From Streptomyces fumigatiscleroticus (GTDB lineage: Bacteria > Actinomycetota > Actinomycetes > Streptomycetales > Streptomycetaceae): 64,000 nucleotides of DNA. A program made the translations under genes and the position numbers. The DNA lies in the NCBI RefSeq assembly GCF_014647975.1, contig NZ_BMQF01000005.1, positions 372,001 to 436,000 on the forward strand, written 5' to 3'. Shown here in pieces: positions 1 to 10,115 of the stretch (positions are counted from its first letter, which is position 1; the number at the start of each line of letters is the position of its first letter). The notes under the pieces were generated by a model. It worked only from the letters and a program-made list of their open reading frames with translations, did not search any database and was not told the origin of the DNA.

Positions 1-509
<509 letters not shown>

Positions 510-544
510 TTAGCCAGGCCGTGGCGGCCCCCCAACCAAACCGT

Positions 545-580
545 GGCATTTTGTCCGATTTATCTATTTCTTGTCCATCC
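545..580 (-). promoter_or_regulatory. AT-rich patch with direct repeat upstream of metF
   Basis: In a region that is otherwise above 70% GC, this short patch is about half A+T and contains the hexamer TTGTCC twice (551-556 and 571-576), 20 bases apart, about two helical turns. It lies 50-80 bases upstream of metF. A promoter or activator site is an inference from composition and position only; no regulator can be named. Confidence 0.3.
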
Positions 581-611
581 CTCGGACGACCTGGGTCGAC
601 GAGGCGGTGCT

Positions 612-1268
612 TCAGGCCGTGCGCAGTCGCTTGGCGAACTCCGCCGCCGCCGCTCCCGGATCGTCGGCCTCCGTGATCGCCCGTACCACCACGACGCGGC
701 GGGCGCCCGCGTCCAGTACCTCGTCGAGATTGCCGAGGTCGATGCCGCCGATGGCGAACCAGGGCCGGTCGGTGCCCAGCGACGCCGTGTACCGCACCAG
801 GTCCAGGCCGGGCGCGGGACGGCCGGGCTTGGTGGGGGTGGGCCAGCACGGGCCGGTGCAGAAGTAGTCCACGCCCTTGTGGACCGAGGCGGCCGCGGCC
901 TCGGACTCGGCATGCGTGGAGCGGCCTATGAGCACCTCGTCGCCGAGGATCGCGCGGGCCGCCGGGACCGGCAGGTCGCCCTGGCCGAGGTGGAGGACGT
1001 CGGAGCGGGCGGCGTGGGCGACGTCCGCGCGGTCGTTGACCGCGAGCAGTCTGCCGTGCCGGGCGCAGGCCTCGGCGAAGACGGCCAGGTGCTCCAGCTC
1101 CTCCGCGGCCTCCATGCCCTTGTCGCGCAGCTGCACGATGTCGACGCCGCCGGCCAGCACCGCGTCCAGGAACTGAGGCAGGTCGCCCTGGCGCCTGCGG
1201 GCGTCCGTGCACAGGTAGAGCCGGGCGCCGGCGAGCCGGGCGCGGGCGGTGGCGGCGGTGTCGGGCAT
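612..1268 (-). CDS. thiE: Thiamine-phosphate synthase
   Basis: ThiE joins HMP-pyrophosphate and the thiazole phosphate carboxylate to give thiamine phosphate. The 218-residue protein has the family landmarks in order: QLRDKGM near residue 45, [30 protein letters not shown], a [12 protein letters not shown] loop (phosphate binding) and AIGGID before the C-terminus. The ATG with complement at 1266-1268 is chosen because GGGGGGA lies about 7 bases upstream; an in-frame start 14 codons earlier lacks this and would add a non-conserved tail. It is separate from the thiOSG operon at 3.6 kb and runs in the opposite direction, so the TPP riboswitch there does not control it directly. Confidence 0.95.
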   Translation of the reverse strand: MPDTAATARARLAGARLYLCTDARRRQGDLPQFLDAVLAGGVDIVQLRDKGMEAAEELEHLAVFAEACARHGRLLAVNDRADVAHAARSDVLHLGQGDLPVPAARAILGDEVLIGRSTHAESEAAAASVHKGVDYFCTGPCWPTPTKPGRPAPGLDLVRYTASLGTDRPWFAIGGIDLGNLDEVLDAGARRVVVVRAITEADDPGAAAAEFAKRLRTA

Positions 1269-1392
1269 GCGGTGTCCCCCCGGGTCGGTCGTGCGGAGCG
1301 TCGTGCGCACCGCTGTCGTGGCACACGGGCCGCGGGGGTCCGGGGCCGTGGCCCCGGCCGGCCGCGGCCCGTGCGCCGGGCGGTGTGTCAGG

Positions 1393-1758
1393 TCAGACGG
1401 CGAGCGCCTGGGCGCGGCGCTTCACCTCCGTGCCGCGATTCTCGCTCAGGGCCTGCGCGGGGGTGCCGGGCAGGGTCGGATCGGGCGTGAACAGCCACTC
1501 CACCATCTCTTCGACCGTGAAGCCGTCGTCCCGCAGGAGCGTCAGGGTGCCGGACAGGCCCTTGACGACCTTGTCCCCGTCGATGAAGGCGGCGGGGACG
1601 TGCAGCGCCCGGTTCTCACCGCGGCGTACGGCGATGAGCTGGCCCTCCTTGACCAGCTGCCGGACGCGGGTCACCTCGACACCGAGCATCTCGGCGATGT
1701 CGGGCAGGGTGAGCCAGGCGGGGACGAGAGCATCGATCTTTGCGTCAATCTCGGTCAC
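1393..1758 (-). CDS. Rv2175c-like winged helix-turn-helix DNA-binding protein
   Basis: A 121-residue protein with an N-terminal MerR/excisionase-like helix-turn-helix ([32 protein letters not shown], residues 16-47) followed by a small C-terminal domain with [11 protein letters not shown] and a hydrophobic stretch [10 protein letters not shown]. This matches M. tuberculosis Rv2175c, a DNA-binding protein phosphorylated by the kinase PknL encoded beside it. Here a PASTA kinase of PknL type lies 4 kb away at 5937, so the functional pair is plausibly kept although the thiamine operon has come between them. A Thr soon after the start (MTEIDAK) is a candidate phosphosite by analogy only. DNA targets are unknown. 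Confidence 0.82.
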   Translation of the reverse strand: MTEIDAKIDALVPAWLTLPDIAEMLGVEVTRVRQLVKEGQLIAVRRGENRALHVPAAFIDGDKVVKGLSGTLTLLRDDGFTVEEMVEWLFTPDPTLPGTPAQALSENRGTEVKRRAQALAV

Positions 1759-1855
1759 GGTTCAAGCCTGCCATCCGGGACTGACAGTCGGAAGCCGGGC
1801 CCCCCTCACCTGGGCCGAAGGGGGTCCCCGTCCGTCGTCCGGGCCCGCCGGGGGC

Positions 1856-3085
1856 TCACGCCGTCGCCGCCTTCAGCGGCCTGGCCGGGTCCGTCAGCAG
1901 CTCCGCGTCCATGGGCGTGCCCGCCTCGATCAGCCGCCGCCCCTGGGCCAGGTCCCTGGGGCGGCCCACCGCGAGCAGGGCGGTCAGACGGCCCTCGCGC
2001 AGCCAGCAGACCGTCCACGCGGGGCCGGACGGGTCGCCGCGCCACAGCCGCGTGTCGGCGGACGTGTGGTGGCCGGCGTACTGGACGAAGCGGCCGAACT
2101 GCTCGGACCAGAAGTACGGGACCGGGTCGTAGACCGCCGGTGTCTCGCCGATGATGTTCGCGGCCACCGTGCGCGGCCCCTGGAGGGCGTTGTCCCAGTG
2201 GTGGACCAGCAGCCGCTCGCCGTACCTGCCGGAGGGGAAGGAGGCGCAGTCGCCGACCGCGTAGACGTCCGGCACCGAGGCGCGCAGCCGCTCGTCGGCC
2301 AGGACCTCGCCGTGGTCGCCGAGGGCGATGCCCGAACCGGCGAGCCAGGCCGTGGCGGGCCGCGCGCCGACGCCGACCACGACGGCGCCCGCGGGCAGCC
2401 GGGTGCCGTCGTCCAGCACCACCGCGCCGGGCTCGACGTGCGCCACGCGCGCGTGGGTGCGCAGCACGGCGCCGCTGTCGGCGTACCAGGCCGCCATCGG
2501 CGCGGCCACCTCGGCGGGCAGCGCGCCCGCCAGCGGCCGGTCGGCGGCCTCCACCACGGTCACCGCGCAGCCCGCCTCGCGGGCCGCCGTGGCGAACTCC
2601 GCGCCGATCCAGCCCGCGCCGACGACCACGATGTCGTGCTGGCGCGCGAGCACCGGCCGCAGCCGCTCGGCGTCGTCCAGGGTGCGCAGCAGATGCACGC
2701 CGGGGACGTCCTCCGTGCCGGGCAGCCGGACCGGTTCGGCACCGGTGGCGATCACCAGGACGTCGTACGGCACCGTCCCCCTCGCGGTGTCCAGTTCGTG
2801 GTCGCCGGGGCGTACGCCCAGCACCTCGCGGCCCAGCCGGAGTTCGATGCCGAGGGAGGCGAAGTCGACGTCGAAGGCGGAGCCCTCGGCCTTGCCGAGC
2901 AGGACGGCCTTGGACAGCGGGGGCCGGTCGTAGGGCTGGTGGGGCTCCGCGCCGATGAGCGTCACGGTGCCGGTGAAGCCCTGTTCCCGCAGCGCGACCG
3001 CGGTCTGCACGCCGGCCATGCCCGCGCCCACGACGACCACGCGCCGCGGCGTGGCCGCTTCCCGTTCCTGCGTCTGCTCGCTCAC
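1856..3085 (-). CDS. FAD-dependent NAD(P)H oxidoreductase (ferredoxin-reductase type)
   Basis: A 409-residue soluble flavoprotein. An N-terminal FAD-binding Rossmann motif VVVVGAGMAGVQTA lies at about residues 17-30, YDRPPLSK follows near residue 52, a second nucleotide motif VVVGAGWIGAEFA occurs near residue 150, the FAD-closing VYAVGDCA near 270, and a C-terminal reductase domain with YFWSEQFGRFVQYAG. This architecture is that of class I dioxygenase/P450 ferredoxin reductases and NirB-like proteins; electrons from NAD(P)H pass through FAD to a ferredoxin. No ferredoxin or oxygenase gene is adjacent, so the physiological partner cannot be told. The start is the only one that leaves a short tail before the Rossmann fold. 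Confidence 0.85.
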   Translation of the reverse strand: MSEQTQEREAATPRRVVVVGAGMAGVQTAVALREQGFTGTVTLIGAEPHQPYDRPPLSKAVLLGKAEGSAFDVDFASLGIELRLGREVLGVRPGDHELDTARGTVPYDVLVIATGAEPVRLPGTEDVPGVHLLRTLDDAERLRPVLARQHDIVVVGAGWIGAEFATAAREAGCAVTVVEAADRPLAGALPAEVAAPMAAWYADSGAVLRTHARVAHVEPGAVVLDDGTRLPAGAVVVGVGARPATAWLAGSGIALGDHGEVLADERLRASVPDVYAVGDCASFPSGRYGERLLVHHWDNALQGPRTVAANIIGETPAVYDPVPYFWSEQFGRFVQYAGHHTSADTRLWRGDPSGPAWTVCWLREGRLTALLAVGRPRDLAQGRRLIEAGTPMDAELLTDPARPLKAATA

Positions 3086-3117
3086 CTGATCACCATAGAC
3101 ACCTGACGTTCCGTCAG

Positions 3118-3492
3118 TCAGCGGCCGTGCTCCGTGAGCTGCTGCACAGCCGCGTCACGGACCTGTTCCACCACGCTCGTCCCGCTGCCGGGCCCCGACT
3201 CCCACTCCCAGGTCTCCTCCAGGCGCACCCGCCCGTCGGGCAGTTCGACGACCTCCGACACACAGTGCCCGCACGAGGTGGTGCCGTCCTGCTTCAGCTG
3301 CACGTACCGGAAGTCGAGCCGGTCGCCCTCCCGGGTGCCCACCAGATGGCCGCGTACGACATCGCCGCCCGCGTACTCGGCCCAGATCTCGCCGTCCCGC
3401 TCGTGGTACGTGAAGCGGGTGCGGGTGCCCACCTGGCCAGGGGCCTGATCGGCGACCGGGGAGAGGACGAGTCCGTCGAGGGATCGGGCCAC
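3118..3492 (-). CDS. Conserved hypothetical protein, small beta-rich domain
   Basis: A 124-residue protein read from a GTG (complement 3490-3492) preceded by AGGGAG. It is rich in alternating beta-type strands (FTYHERDGEIWAEYAGGDVVRGHLVG, DRLDFRYVQL, GRVRLEETWEWE) and contains one CGHC pair in SCGHCVSEV. I recall similar actinobacterial proteins described only as hypothetical, sometimes mislabelled N-acetylglutamate synthase; nothing here resembles an acetyltransferase. It lies between the FAD reductase and the divergent thiO operon and starts 49 bases before the TPP aptamer. Function unknown; a lipocalin-like barrel is a guess from strand pattern. Confidence 0.7.
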   Translation of the reverse strand: MARSLDGLVLSPVADQAPGQVGTRTRFTYHERDGEIWAEYAGGDVVRGHLVGTREGDRLDFRYVQLKQDGTTSCGHCVSEVVELPDGRVRLEETWEWESGPGSGTSVVEQVRDAAVQQLTEHGR

Positions 3493-3540
3493 GGAGAGGC
3501 TCCCTTGCGAAAAGCGATGCTCTAGGGTGGCCAACGTAAA

Positions 3541-3636
3541 GCACTCGCGGGAGCCCGGACGCACCGGGCTGAGAGGGAGGCTGGCGGCCTCCGACCGTAC
3601 GAACCTGATCCGGGTCATGCCGGCGAAGGGAGGGGC
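3541..3636 (+). promoter_or_regulatory. TPP riboswitch (THI box) upstream of thiO
   Basis: The conserved core is present in full: the GGGCTGAGAGGG segment (about 3566-3577) and the GAACCTGATCCGGGTCATGCC segment (3601 on), followed by GGCGAAGGGAG which closes P1 and then acts near the thiO start codon at 3646. The element directly precedes thiOSG, thiamine thiazole genes. By family knowledge TPP binding represses expression. The short distance between the end of the aptamer and the ATG (about 10 bases, with GGGAGGGG between) suggests translational control by hiding the ribosome binding site. Confidence 0.95.
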
Positions 3637-3645
3637 TGGACGCCC

Positions 3646-4817
3646 ATGTCGTCTCCACCGTCCACGCACACCTCGGACGTCCTCGTCATCGGGGGCGGAA
3701 TCATCGGCCTGGTCACGGCGTGGCGGGCCGCGCAGCGCGGGTTCGCCACCGCCGTGGTCGATCCCGAGCCCGGCGGCGGAGCCGCCCAGGTGGCGGCGGG
3801 GATGCTGGCCGCCGTGACGGAGCTGCACTACGGCGAGCAGATGCTGCTCGCGCTGAACCTGGCCTCGGCCCGCCGCTATCCGGACTTCGCGGCCGAGCTG
3901 ACCGACCTCACCGGCCACGACCTCGGCTACCGCCGGTGCGGCACGCTGGCCGTGGCGCTGGACGCCGACGACCGTGCGCACCTGCGCGAACTGCACGCCC
4001 TTCAGCAGCAGTCGGGACTGAAGTCCGAGTGGCTGTCCGGGCGGGAGTGCCGGCGTCTGGAGCCGATGCTCGCGCCGGGCGTGCGCGGCGGGCTGAGGGT
4101 GGACGGCGACCACCAGATCGACCCCCGGCGGCTGGCGGCGGCGCTGGTGGCCGCCTGCGAGCGGGCGGGCGTGGTCTTCCACCGGGTCCGGGCCGAGCGG
4201 CTCACCGTCGAACGGGACCGGGCCACGGGTGCCGTCACCGCCGACGGCACCGCGCTGGGCGCCGGGCAGGTCGTGCTGGCCGGGGGCAGCCTGAGCGGAC
4301 GGCTCGCGGGCGTCCCGGACGACGTCCTGCCGCCGGTGCGGCCGGTCAAGGGGCAGGTGCTGCGGCTGACCGTGCCGAAGCGGTACGCGCCCTTCCTGAG
4401 CCGCACCGTGCGCGCCGTGGTGCGCGGCAGCAGCGTCTACCTGGTGCCGCGGCTGAGCGGCGAGCTCGTCGTCGGGGCCACCAGCGAGGAGCTGGGCTGG
4501 GACACCACCGTCACGGCGGGCGGGGTCTACGAGTTGCTGCGCGACGCCCACGAGCTGGTCCCGGGGATCACCGAGCTGCCCCTGACGGAGACCCGCGCGG
4601 GGCTGCGGCCCGGCTCCCCCGACAACGCGCCGCTGCTCGGCCCCACCGAGCTGCCGGGCCTGCTGCTGGCCACCGGCCACTACCGCAACGGTGTGCTGCT
4701 CACGCCGGTCACCGGCGACGCCATGGCCCATGTCCTGGCCACCGGCGGACTCCCGGAGGAGGCCCGCCCCTTCACCCCCCGGCGCTTCACCGCCGACGCC
4801 CTGACGGAGCAGCCCGC

Positions 4818-4821
<4 letters not shown>
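3646..4821 (+). CDS. thiO: Glycine oxidase ThiO
   Basis: ThiO oxidises glycine to the imine used, with ThiG and ThiS-thiocarboxylate, to build the thiazole ring. The 391-residue flavoenzyme has the N-terminal FAD motif VLVIGGGIIGLVTAWRAAQRG at residues 9-29, the DAO-family middle with RLEPML and GGLRVDGDHQIDPRRL, VRPVKGQVLRL, YLVPR, and the C-terminal TRAGLRPGSPDNAPLLGP plus LATGHYRNGVLLTP signature. The start ATG follows GGGAGGGGC of the riboswitch platform. Its stop overlaps the thiS ATG (ATGA), so the genes are translationally coupled. Confidence 0.94.
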
Positions 4822-5841
<1,020 letters not shown>

Positions 5842-5923
5842 GTCACGCCACGGCGCGAGTCACAGGTCTGCTGCATTCCGGCCCATGGGCACCGGTTGCC
5901 ACGGCCGTGTCAGCGTCGGCTCG

Positions 5924-5929
5924 TAGACT
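5924..5929 (+). promoter_or_regulatory. Putative -10 element for leaderless kinase mRNA
   Basis: TAGACT lies exactly seven bases upstream of the GTG at 5937, and there is no purine-rich ribosome binding site before that GTG. A start of transcription on or next to the GTG, and thus a leaderless mRNA, is the simplest reading. No good -35 is visible at 16-18 bases, so this is tentative. Confidence 0.4.
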
Positions 5930-5936
5930 CACCTGC

Positions 5937-7868
5937 GTGGACACGACCCTTCAGGACCCTCTGGTCGGGCAGGTGCTCGACGGCCGGTACCGCGTCGACG
6001 CGCGGATCGCGGTCGGCGGGATGGCCACGGTCTACCGGGCCGTGGACACCCGCCTGGACCGTGTGCTCGCCCTCAAGGTGATGCATCCGGGCCTGGCGGC
6101 CGACGGCTCCTTCGTGGAGCGCTTCATCCGCGAGGCCAAGTCGGTCGCCCGGCTCGCCCACCCCAATGTCGTGCAGGTCTTCGACCAGGGCACGGACGGG
6201 TCGTACGTCTACCTCGCCATGGAGTACGTGGCCGGCTGCACCCTGCGCGACGTGCTGCGCGAGCGCGGGGCGCTCCAGCCCCGGGCCGCGCTGGACATCC
6301 TGGAGCCGGTGCTGGCCGCGCTCGGCGCCGCGCACCGCGCGGGGTTCGTGCACCGCGACATGAAGCCGGAGAACGTCCTGATAGGCGACGACGGCCGGGT
6401 CAAGGTCGCCGACTTCGGCCTGGTCCGCGCCGTGGACACCGTGACGAACACCACCGGCTCGGTGCTCGGCACCGTCTCCTACCTGGCCCCCGAGCAGATC
6501 GAGCACGGCACGGCCGACCCGCGGGTCGACGTCTACGCGTGCGGTGTCGTCCTGTACGAGATGCTCACCGGCGCCAAGCCGCACGACGGCGACTCCCCCG
6601 CCCAGATCCTGTACCAGCACCTCCACGAGGACGTGCCGCCGCCCTCGGCCGCCGTGCCGGGGCTGCCGTACGAGCTGGACGAGCTGGTCGCGTCGGCGAC
6701 CGCGCGGACCGCGGGCGTCCGCCCGCACGACGCCGTGGCACTGCTCGCCCTGGTCCGCGAGGCCCGCGGGACGCTCGGCGAGGACCAGCTGGACGCGCTG
6801 CCGCCGCAGGCGCTGACCGCGGGACACGACAACGCCGAGGACCGCACGAGCGTGATCCCGCGCGCGCTGACGGTGCCGCGTCCGCTGCCCGTGAACGAGG
6901 ACGCCGGGGACGACGCGCCGGAGTGGAACCACACCAGCCGGCTGGAGACCCCGCCGCTGCCGCCGCGCCGCCGCGCGGGCCTCAGGCGCGGCCCGATGGC
7001 CGTCGTGGTGGCCGTACTGCTCGCGCTGGGCGTCGGAACGGGCGTCTGGTACATCAACTCGGGCCAGTTCACCAAGGTCCCGCCGCTGCTGGCCAAGACG
7101 CGGGCCCAGGCCGAGGACCGGCTGTCGGAGGCCGGGCTGAAGGTCGGCGAGGTGAAGCACGCGTACAGCGACACCGTGAAGCGGGGCACGGTCATCAGCA
7201 CCGACCCGCAGGCGGGCACCCGCATCCGGGACCACGACTCGGTGTCGCTCACCATCTCCGACGGCCCCGAGACGGTGAAACTGCCCGACGTGGGCGAATA
7301 CCGGCTGGACAAGGCCCGTGAGGTGCTGAAGGACAGCGGTCTTCAGCCGGGGATGGTCACCCGGGAGTTCAGCGAGGACGTGCCCGAGGGCTTCGTGATC
7401 TCCACGGACCCGGCGGCGGACACCAAGGTCCGCGCGGGCACGGCGGTCGCGCTCACCGTCAGCAAGGGCAGCCCGGTGGACGTGCCCGACGTCACCGGCG
7501 AGGACCTCGACGACGCCAGGGCCGAGCTGGAGGAGGCCGGGCTGAAGGTGAAGGTCGCCGAGGAGCAGGTCACCTCCGACGACTACGACAAGGGCCAGGT
7601 CGCCCGGCAGACCCCGGGCGAGGGCGAGCAGGTCGCCGAGGGCGCCACGGTGACGCTGACGGTGTCCAAGGGGCCGGAGCTGGTCGAGGTCCCGGACGTG
7701 GTCGGCGACAGCGTGGACGACGCCAAGCGGAAGCTTCAGGACGCCGGTTTCGAGGTCGAGGAGGACCGCGGTCTGCTCGGGCTGTTCGGCGACACCGTGA
7801 AGAAGCAGTCCGTGGACGGCGGGGACACCGCCCCCAAGGGCTCGAAGATCACCATCGAGATCCGCTGA
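5937..7868 (+). CDS. PASTA-domain Ser/Thr protein kinase (PknL type)
   Basis: A 643-residue membrane kinase. The catalytic domain (about residues 13-275) has the glycine loop IAVGGMATVY, the ATP lysine in LALKVM, catalytic HRDMKPEN, DFGLVRA and the APEQIEHG activation-loop end. A proline- and arginine-rich linker leads to one membrane span near 353-373 (MAVVVAVLLALGVGTGVWYI), then four extracellular PASTA repeats of about 66 residues, each ending in VTLTVSKGP-like strands. PASTA domains bind muropeptide or lipid II in related kinases, so a wall-sensing role is likely. The Rv2175c-like protein at 1393 is the probable substrate by analogy with M. tuberculosis PknL. The GTG at 5937 is chosen over an upstream in-frame start because of the -10 placement and the conserved MDTTLQDPLVG beginning. 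Confidence 0.92.
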   Translation: MDTTLQDPLVGQVLDGRYRVDARIAVGGMATVYRAVDTRLDRVLALKVMHPGLAADGSFVERFIREAKSVARLAHPNVVQVFDQGTDGSYVYLAMEYVAGCTLRDVLRERGALQPRAALDILEPVLAALGAAHRAGFVHRDMKPENVLIGDDGRVKVADFGLVRAVDTVTNTTGSVLGTVSYLAPEQIEHGTADPRVDVYACGVVLYEMLTGAKPHDGDSPAQILYQHLHEDVPPPSAAVPGLPYELDELVASATARTAGVRPHDAVALLALVREARGTLGEDQLDALPPQALTAGHDNAEDRTSVIPRALTVPRPLPVNEDAGDDAPEWNHTSRLETPPLPPRRRAGLRRGPMAVVVAVLLALGVGTGVWYINSGQFTKVPPLLAKTRAQAEDRLSEAGLKVGEVKHAYSDTVKRGTVISTDPQAGTRIRDHDSVSLTISDGPETVKLPDVGEYRLDKAREVLKDSGLQPGMVTREFSEDVPEGFVISTDPAADTKVRAGTAVALTVSKGSPVDVPDVTGEDLDDARAELEEAGLKVKVAEEQVTSDDYDKGQVARQTPGEGEQVAEGATVTLTVSKGPELVEVPDVVGDSVDDAKRKLQDAGFEVEEDRGLLGLFGDTVKKQSVDGGDTAPKGSKITIEIR

Positions 7869-7902
7869 CCGGACGCGGCCGGGATCATGACACCCTTGAC
7901 GG

Positions 7903-8790
7903 GTGAACACTGAACAGCCCGGCCGCACCCGCAACCCGATCGGCGGCCATGTCCCCGTCGCCGGCGGCCTGCACTCCGTCGGCCTCTCCTACGCCCGCGA
8001 GCTGAAGGCCGAGACCGTGCAGGTCTTCGTCGCCAATCCGCGCGGCTGGGCCACGCCGGCCGGGAACCCGCGGCAGGACGAGGCGTTCCGCGCCGCCTGC
8101 GAGGCCGAGTCGATCCCGGCGTACGTCCATGCGCCGTACCTGATCAACTTCGGCTCGCACACCGAGGCGACCGTCGAGAGCTCGGTCCGGTCGCTGCGGC
8201 ACTCGCTGCGGCGCGGCCGGGAGATCGGGGCGCTGGGCGTGGTGGTGCACACCGGCAGCGCCACCGGCGGCCGGGACCGGGCGGTGGCGCTCAAGCAGGT
8301 GCGCGAGCACATGCTGCCGCTGCTGGAGGAGCTGACCCACGACGACGACCCGTGGCTGCTGCTGGAGTCCACCGCCGGGCAGGGCGCCTCCCTGTGCTCG
8401 CGGACCTGGGACTTCGGCCCCTACTTCGAGGCGCTGGACGCCCATCCCAAGCTCGGTGTGTGCCTGGACACCTGCCACATCTTCGCGGCCGGGCACGACC
8501 TGACCGGGCCGGTCGGCATGGACCAGACGCTGGACGCGCTGGTGGAGACGGTCGGCGAGGGCCGGCTGAAGCTGATCCACGCCAACGACTCCAAGGACGT
8601 GGCCGGCGCCCACAAGGACCGGCACGAGAACATCGGCGCCGGCCACATCGGCGAGGACCCGTTCCGGGCGCTGATGGCCCACCCCGCGACGGCGGGCGTA
8701 CCGCTGGTCATCGAGACGCCCGGCGGCAAGGAGGGACACGCGGCGGACGTGGAGCGGCTGAAGACGCTGCGCGGGACTCCGGCCGCCTGA
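7903..8790 (+). CDS. nfo: Deoxyribonuclease IV (AP endonuclease IV)
   Basis: A 295-residue zinc-dependent AP endonuclease of the EndoIV/Nfo family that cuts 5' of abasic sites in base excision repair. Metal ligands expected of the barrel are visible: YVHAPYLINFGS, VVVHTGSATGG, LLLESTAGQG, VCLDTCHIFAAGHDL, LIHANDSKD, DRHENIGAGHIGEDPF and VIETPG. GTG start at 7903, 34 bases after the kinase stop, so possibly the end of the same transcript. The typical 280-290 residue length is met. A 567-base repeat-rich stretch follows before the next gene. Confidence 0.93.
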   Translation: MNTEQPGRTRNPIGGHVPVAGGLHSVGLSYARELKAETVQVFVANPRGWATPAGNPRQDEAFRAACEAESIPAYVHAPYLINFGSHTEATVESSVRSLRHSLRRGREIGALGVVVHTGSATGGRDRAVALKQVREHMLPLLEELTHDDDPWLLLESTAGQGASLCSRTWDFGPYFEALDAHPKLGVCLDTCHIFAAGHDLTGPVGMDQTLDALVETVGEGRLKLIHANDSKDVAGAHKDRHENIGAGHIGEDPFRALMAHPATAGVPLVIETPGGKEGHAADVERLKTLRGTPAA

Positions 8791-8833
8791 GGCACGCGGG
8801 ACGATCCGCCGGACCACGGCCGCGAGGCACGTC

Positions 8834-9146
8834 CCCGCCACCGCGCGGGAACCGGTCTCCGTCACCGCGCGGGACGATCCGGCCGCCTGAGGCACCCGGA
8901 GCCGGCACGCGGAGCGGGCCGGACCACGGCCGCCCGGCGGACTCTCCCGCGGGGGTCGGCCGGGCGCCGGTGAATGGCGTCGGCCACGGGGCACGTCCCC
9001 GCCACCACGCGAGAACCGGGTTCCCGCGACCACGCGAGAACCGGGTTCCCGCGACCACGCGAGAACCGGGTTCCCGCGACCGCGCGTGAACCGGGTCTCC
9101 GTCCCCGCGCGGAACACGGTCCCGCCACCGCGCGAAAACCGGTCGG
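8834..9146. repeat. 25-bp tandem repeat array between nfo and the molybdoenzyme gene
   Basis: Three near-identical 25-base units sit head to tail at 8999-9023, 9024-9048 and 9049-9073, with degenerate units at 9074-9098, about 9099-9121 and 9122-9146, and older diverged copies of the same core (CACCGCGCGGGAACCGG) near 8836-8880. Each perfect unit holds the 11-base palindrome GAACCGGGTTC (9013-9023, 9038-9048, 9063-9073). The period is not a multiple of three, so the array does not encode a peptide repeat in one frame. It fills most of the 8791-9357 stretch, which has no credible gene. Role unknown; both flanking genes point into it. Confidence 0.85.
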
Positions 9147-9281
9147 TGATCGGCCGCGGCGGCGACCGCGTGCTGGTACGGCCACTGACCGGCACGCGGC
9201 CCGGCTTCGGTGTCGGAGCCCGAGACCGCTCCCGGAGCCCGGGACCGGTGTCAGAACCCGGGACCGGTGCCGCAGCCCGGG

Positions 9282-9373
9282 GCCGGGGCCGAGGTCAGAG
9301 GCCGGGGCCGAGGTCAGAGGCCGGGGCCGAGGTCAGAGGCCGGGGCCGGGGCCGAGGTCAGAGGCCGGGGCCG
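9282..9373. repeat. 19-bp purine-rich tandem repeat at the 3' end of the molybdoenzyme gene
   Basis: The unit GCCGGGGCCGAGGTCAGAG occurs at 9282-9300, 9301-9319 and 9320-9338, then once with a 6-base GC insertion at 9339-9363, and a partial copy to 9373. Looser relatives (GCCCGGGACCGGTGTCAGAAC type) extend upstream to about 9200. The last copies supply the TGA stop and final codons of the gene on the minus strand, suggesting the expansion has moved the gene's 3' end. Slippage-type expansion is likely; function unknown. Confidence 0.85.
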
Positions 9374-10005
9374 TCTTCCGGCTCCTCCTGGTAGGAGTAG
9401 CGCTGCTCCTTCCAGGGGTCGCCGATGTTGTGGTAGCCGCGCTCCTCCCAGAAGCCGCGGCGGTCGGCGGTCATGTACTCCACGCCGCGCACCCACTTGG
9501 GGCCCTTCCAGGCGTAGAGGTGGGGGACGATCAGGCGGAGCGGGAAGCCGTGCTCGGCGGTCAGCAGCTCGCCGTCCTTGTGGGTGGCGAAGAGGGTCCG
9601 CTCGGAGGCGAAGTCGGACAGCCGCAGATTGGAGCTGAAGCCGTACTCCGCCCACACCATCACATGGGTGACGTCGGGCGCGGGCGGGGCGATGTCGAGG
9701 ATGGTCCGGGCCGGGATGCCGCCCCACTCGGCGCCGAGCATGCTGAACTTCGTGACGCAGTGCAGATCGGCCACCACGGTGGTGTACGGCAGGGCCGTGA
9801 ACTCCTCGTGGTTCCAGCAGTGCTTTCCGCCGTCGGCGGTGGCGCCGAAGACACGGAACTCCCAGCGCTCGGGCCGGAACTTGGGTACCGGCCCGTAATG
9901 CGTGACCGGCCATCCCCGCTGTACTCGCTGTCCCGGCGGGAGCTCGGGCTGCGCCGCTCCTTCCGAATCGCGTTCTCCCGACTCGCGTCCCACCGGCTGA
10001 CCCAT
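9358..10005 (-). CDS. Sulfite oxidase-like molybdopterin oxidoreductase
   Basis: A 215-residue protein with the oxidoreductase molybdopterin-binding fold (SUOX/YedY superfamily). HCVTKF near residue 84 carries the cysteine expected to ligate Mo; WGGIPARTIL, DVTHVMVWAEYGFSSNL, LATHKDGELLTAEHGFPLRLIVPHLYAWKGPKWV and a C-terminal FWEERGYHN are typical of the compact family. No Tat signal is seen, so it is probably cytoplasmic, unlike MsrP. The substrate is unknown. Start ATG (complement 10003-10005) is backed by AGGATGGAG. The C-terminal tail (EEPEDGPGL) is written by the 19-bp tandem repeat. It is divergent from bfr and shares its upstream region. Confidence 0.86.
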   Translation of the reverse strand: MGQPVGRESGERDSEGAAQPELPPGQRVQRGWPVTHYGPVPKFRPERWEFRVFGATADGGKHCWNHEEFTALPYTTVVADLHCVTKFSMLGAEWGGIPARTILDIAPPAPDVTHVMVWAEYGFSSNLRLSDFASERTLFATHKDGELLTAEHGFPLRLIVPHLYAWKGPKWVRGVEYMTADRRGFWEERGYHNIGDPWKEQRYSYQEEPEDGPGL

Positions 10006-10101
10006 GACTCCATCCTGACAGACCCGGCGCAATGCACCGGACCGGGACCGCTCAGAATCGGGCAAATGCTGGCTAATTCAACTAAGCATGTACTTACTTA
10101 C

Positions 10102-10115
10102 TAAGTGCGCACTTA
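10102..10115. promoter_or_regulatory. Perfect 14-bp palindrome, candidate operator upstream of bfr
   Basis: TAAGTGCGCACTTA is a perfect palindrome 72 bases upstream of bfr, in an A+T-richer stretch (about 10070-10120) that also holds ACTTACTAAGT, a second overlapping inverted repeat, and repeated ACTTAC words. It does not fit the DmdR/IdeR iron box. It lies between the divergent molybdoenzyme gene and bfr and could serve either. The binding protein is not identified. Confidence 0.5.

Noticed and set aside
5910..7934. Minus-strand open frame of 674 codons over the PASTA kinase
   Set aside because: Antisense to a gene with clear kinase motifs; composition typical of GC-driven artefacts.
8999..9146. 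CRISPR array
   Set aside because: The 25-base units are directly adjacent with no spacers, and no cas genes are present.
8708..9195. Protein with repeated SRGRGNPVLAW-type units
   Set aside because: The 25-base period shifts the frame at each copy, codon bias is wrong, and no ribosome binding site is present.
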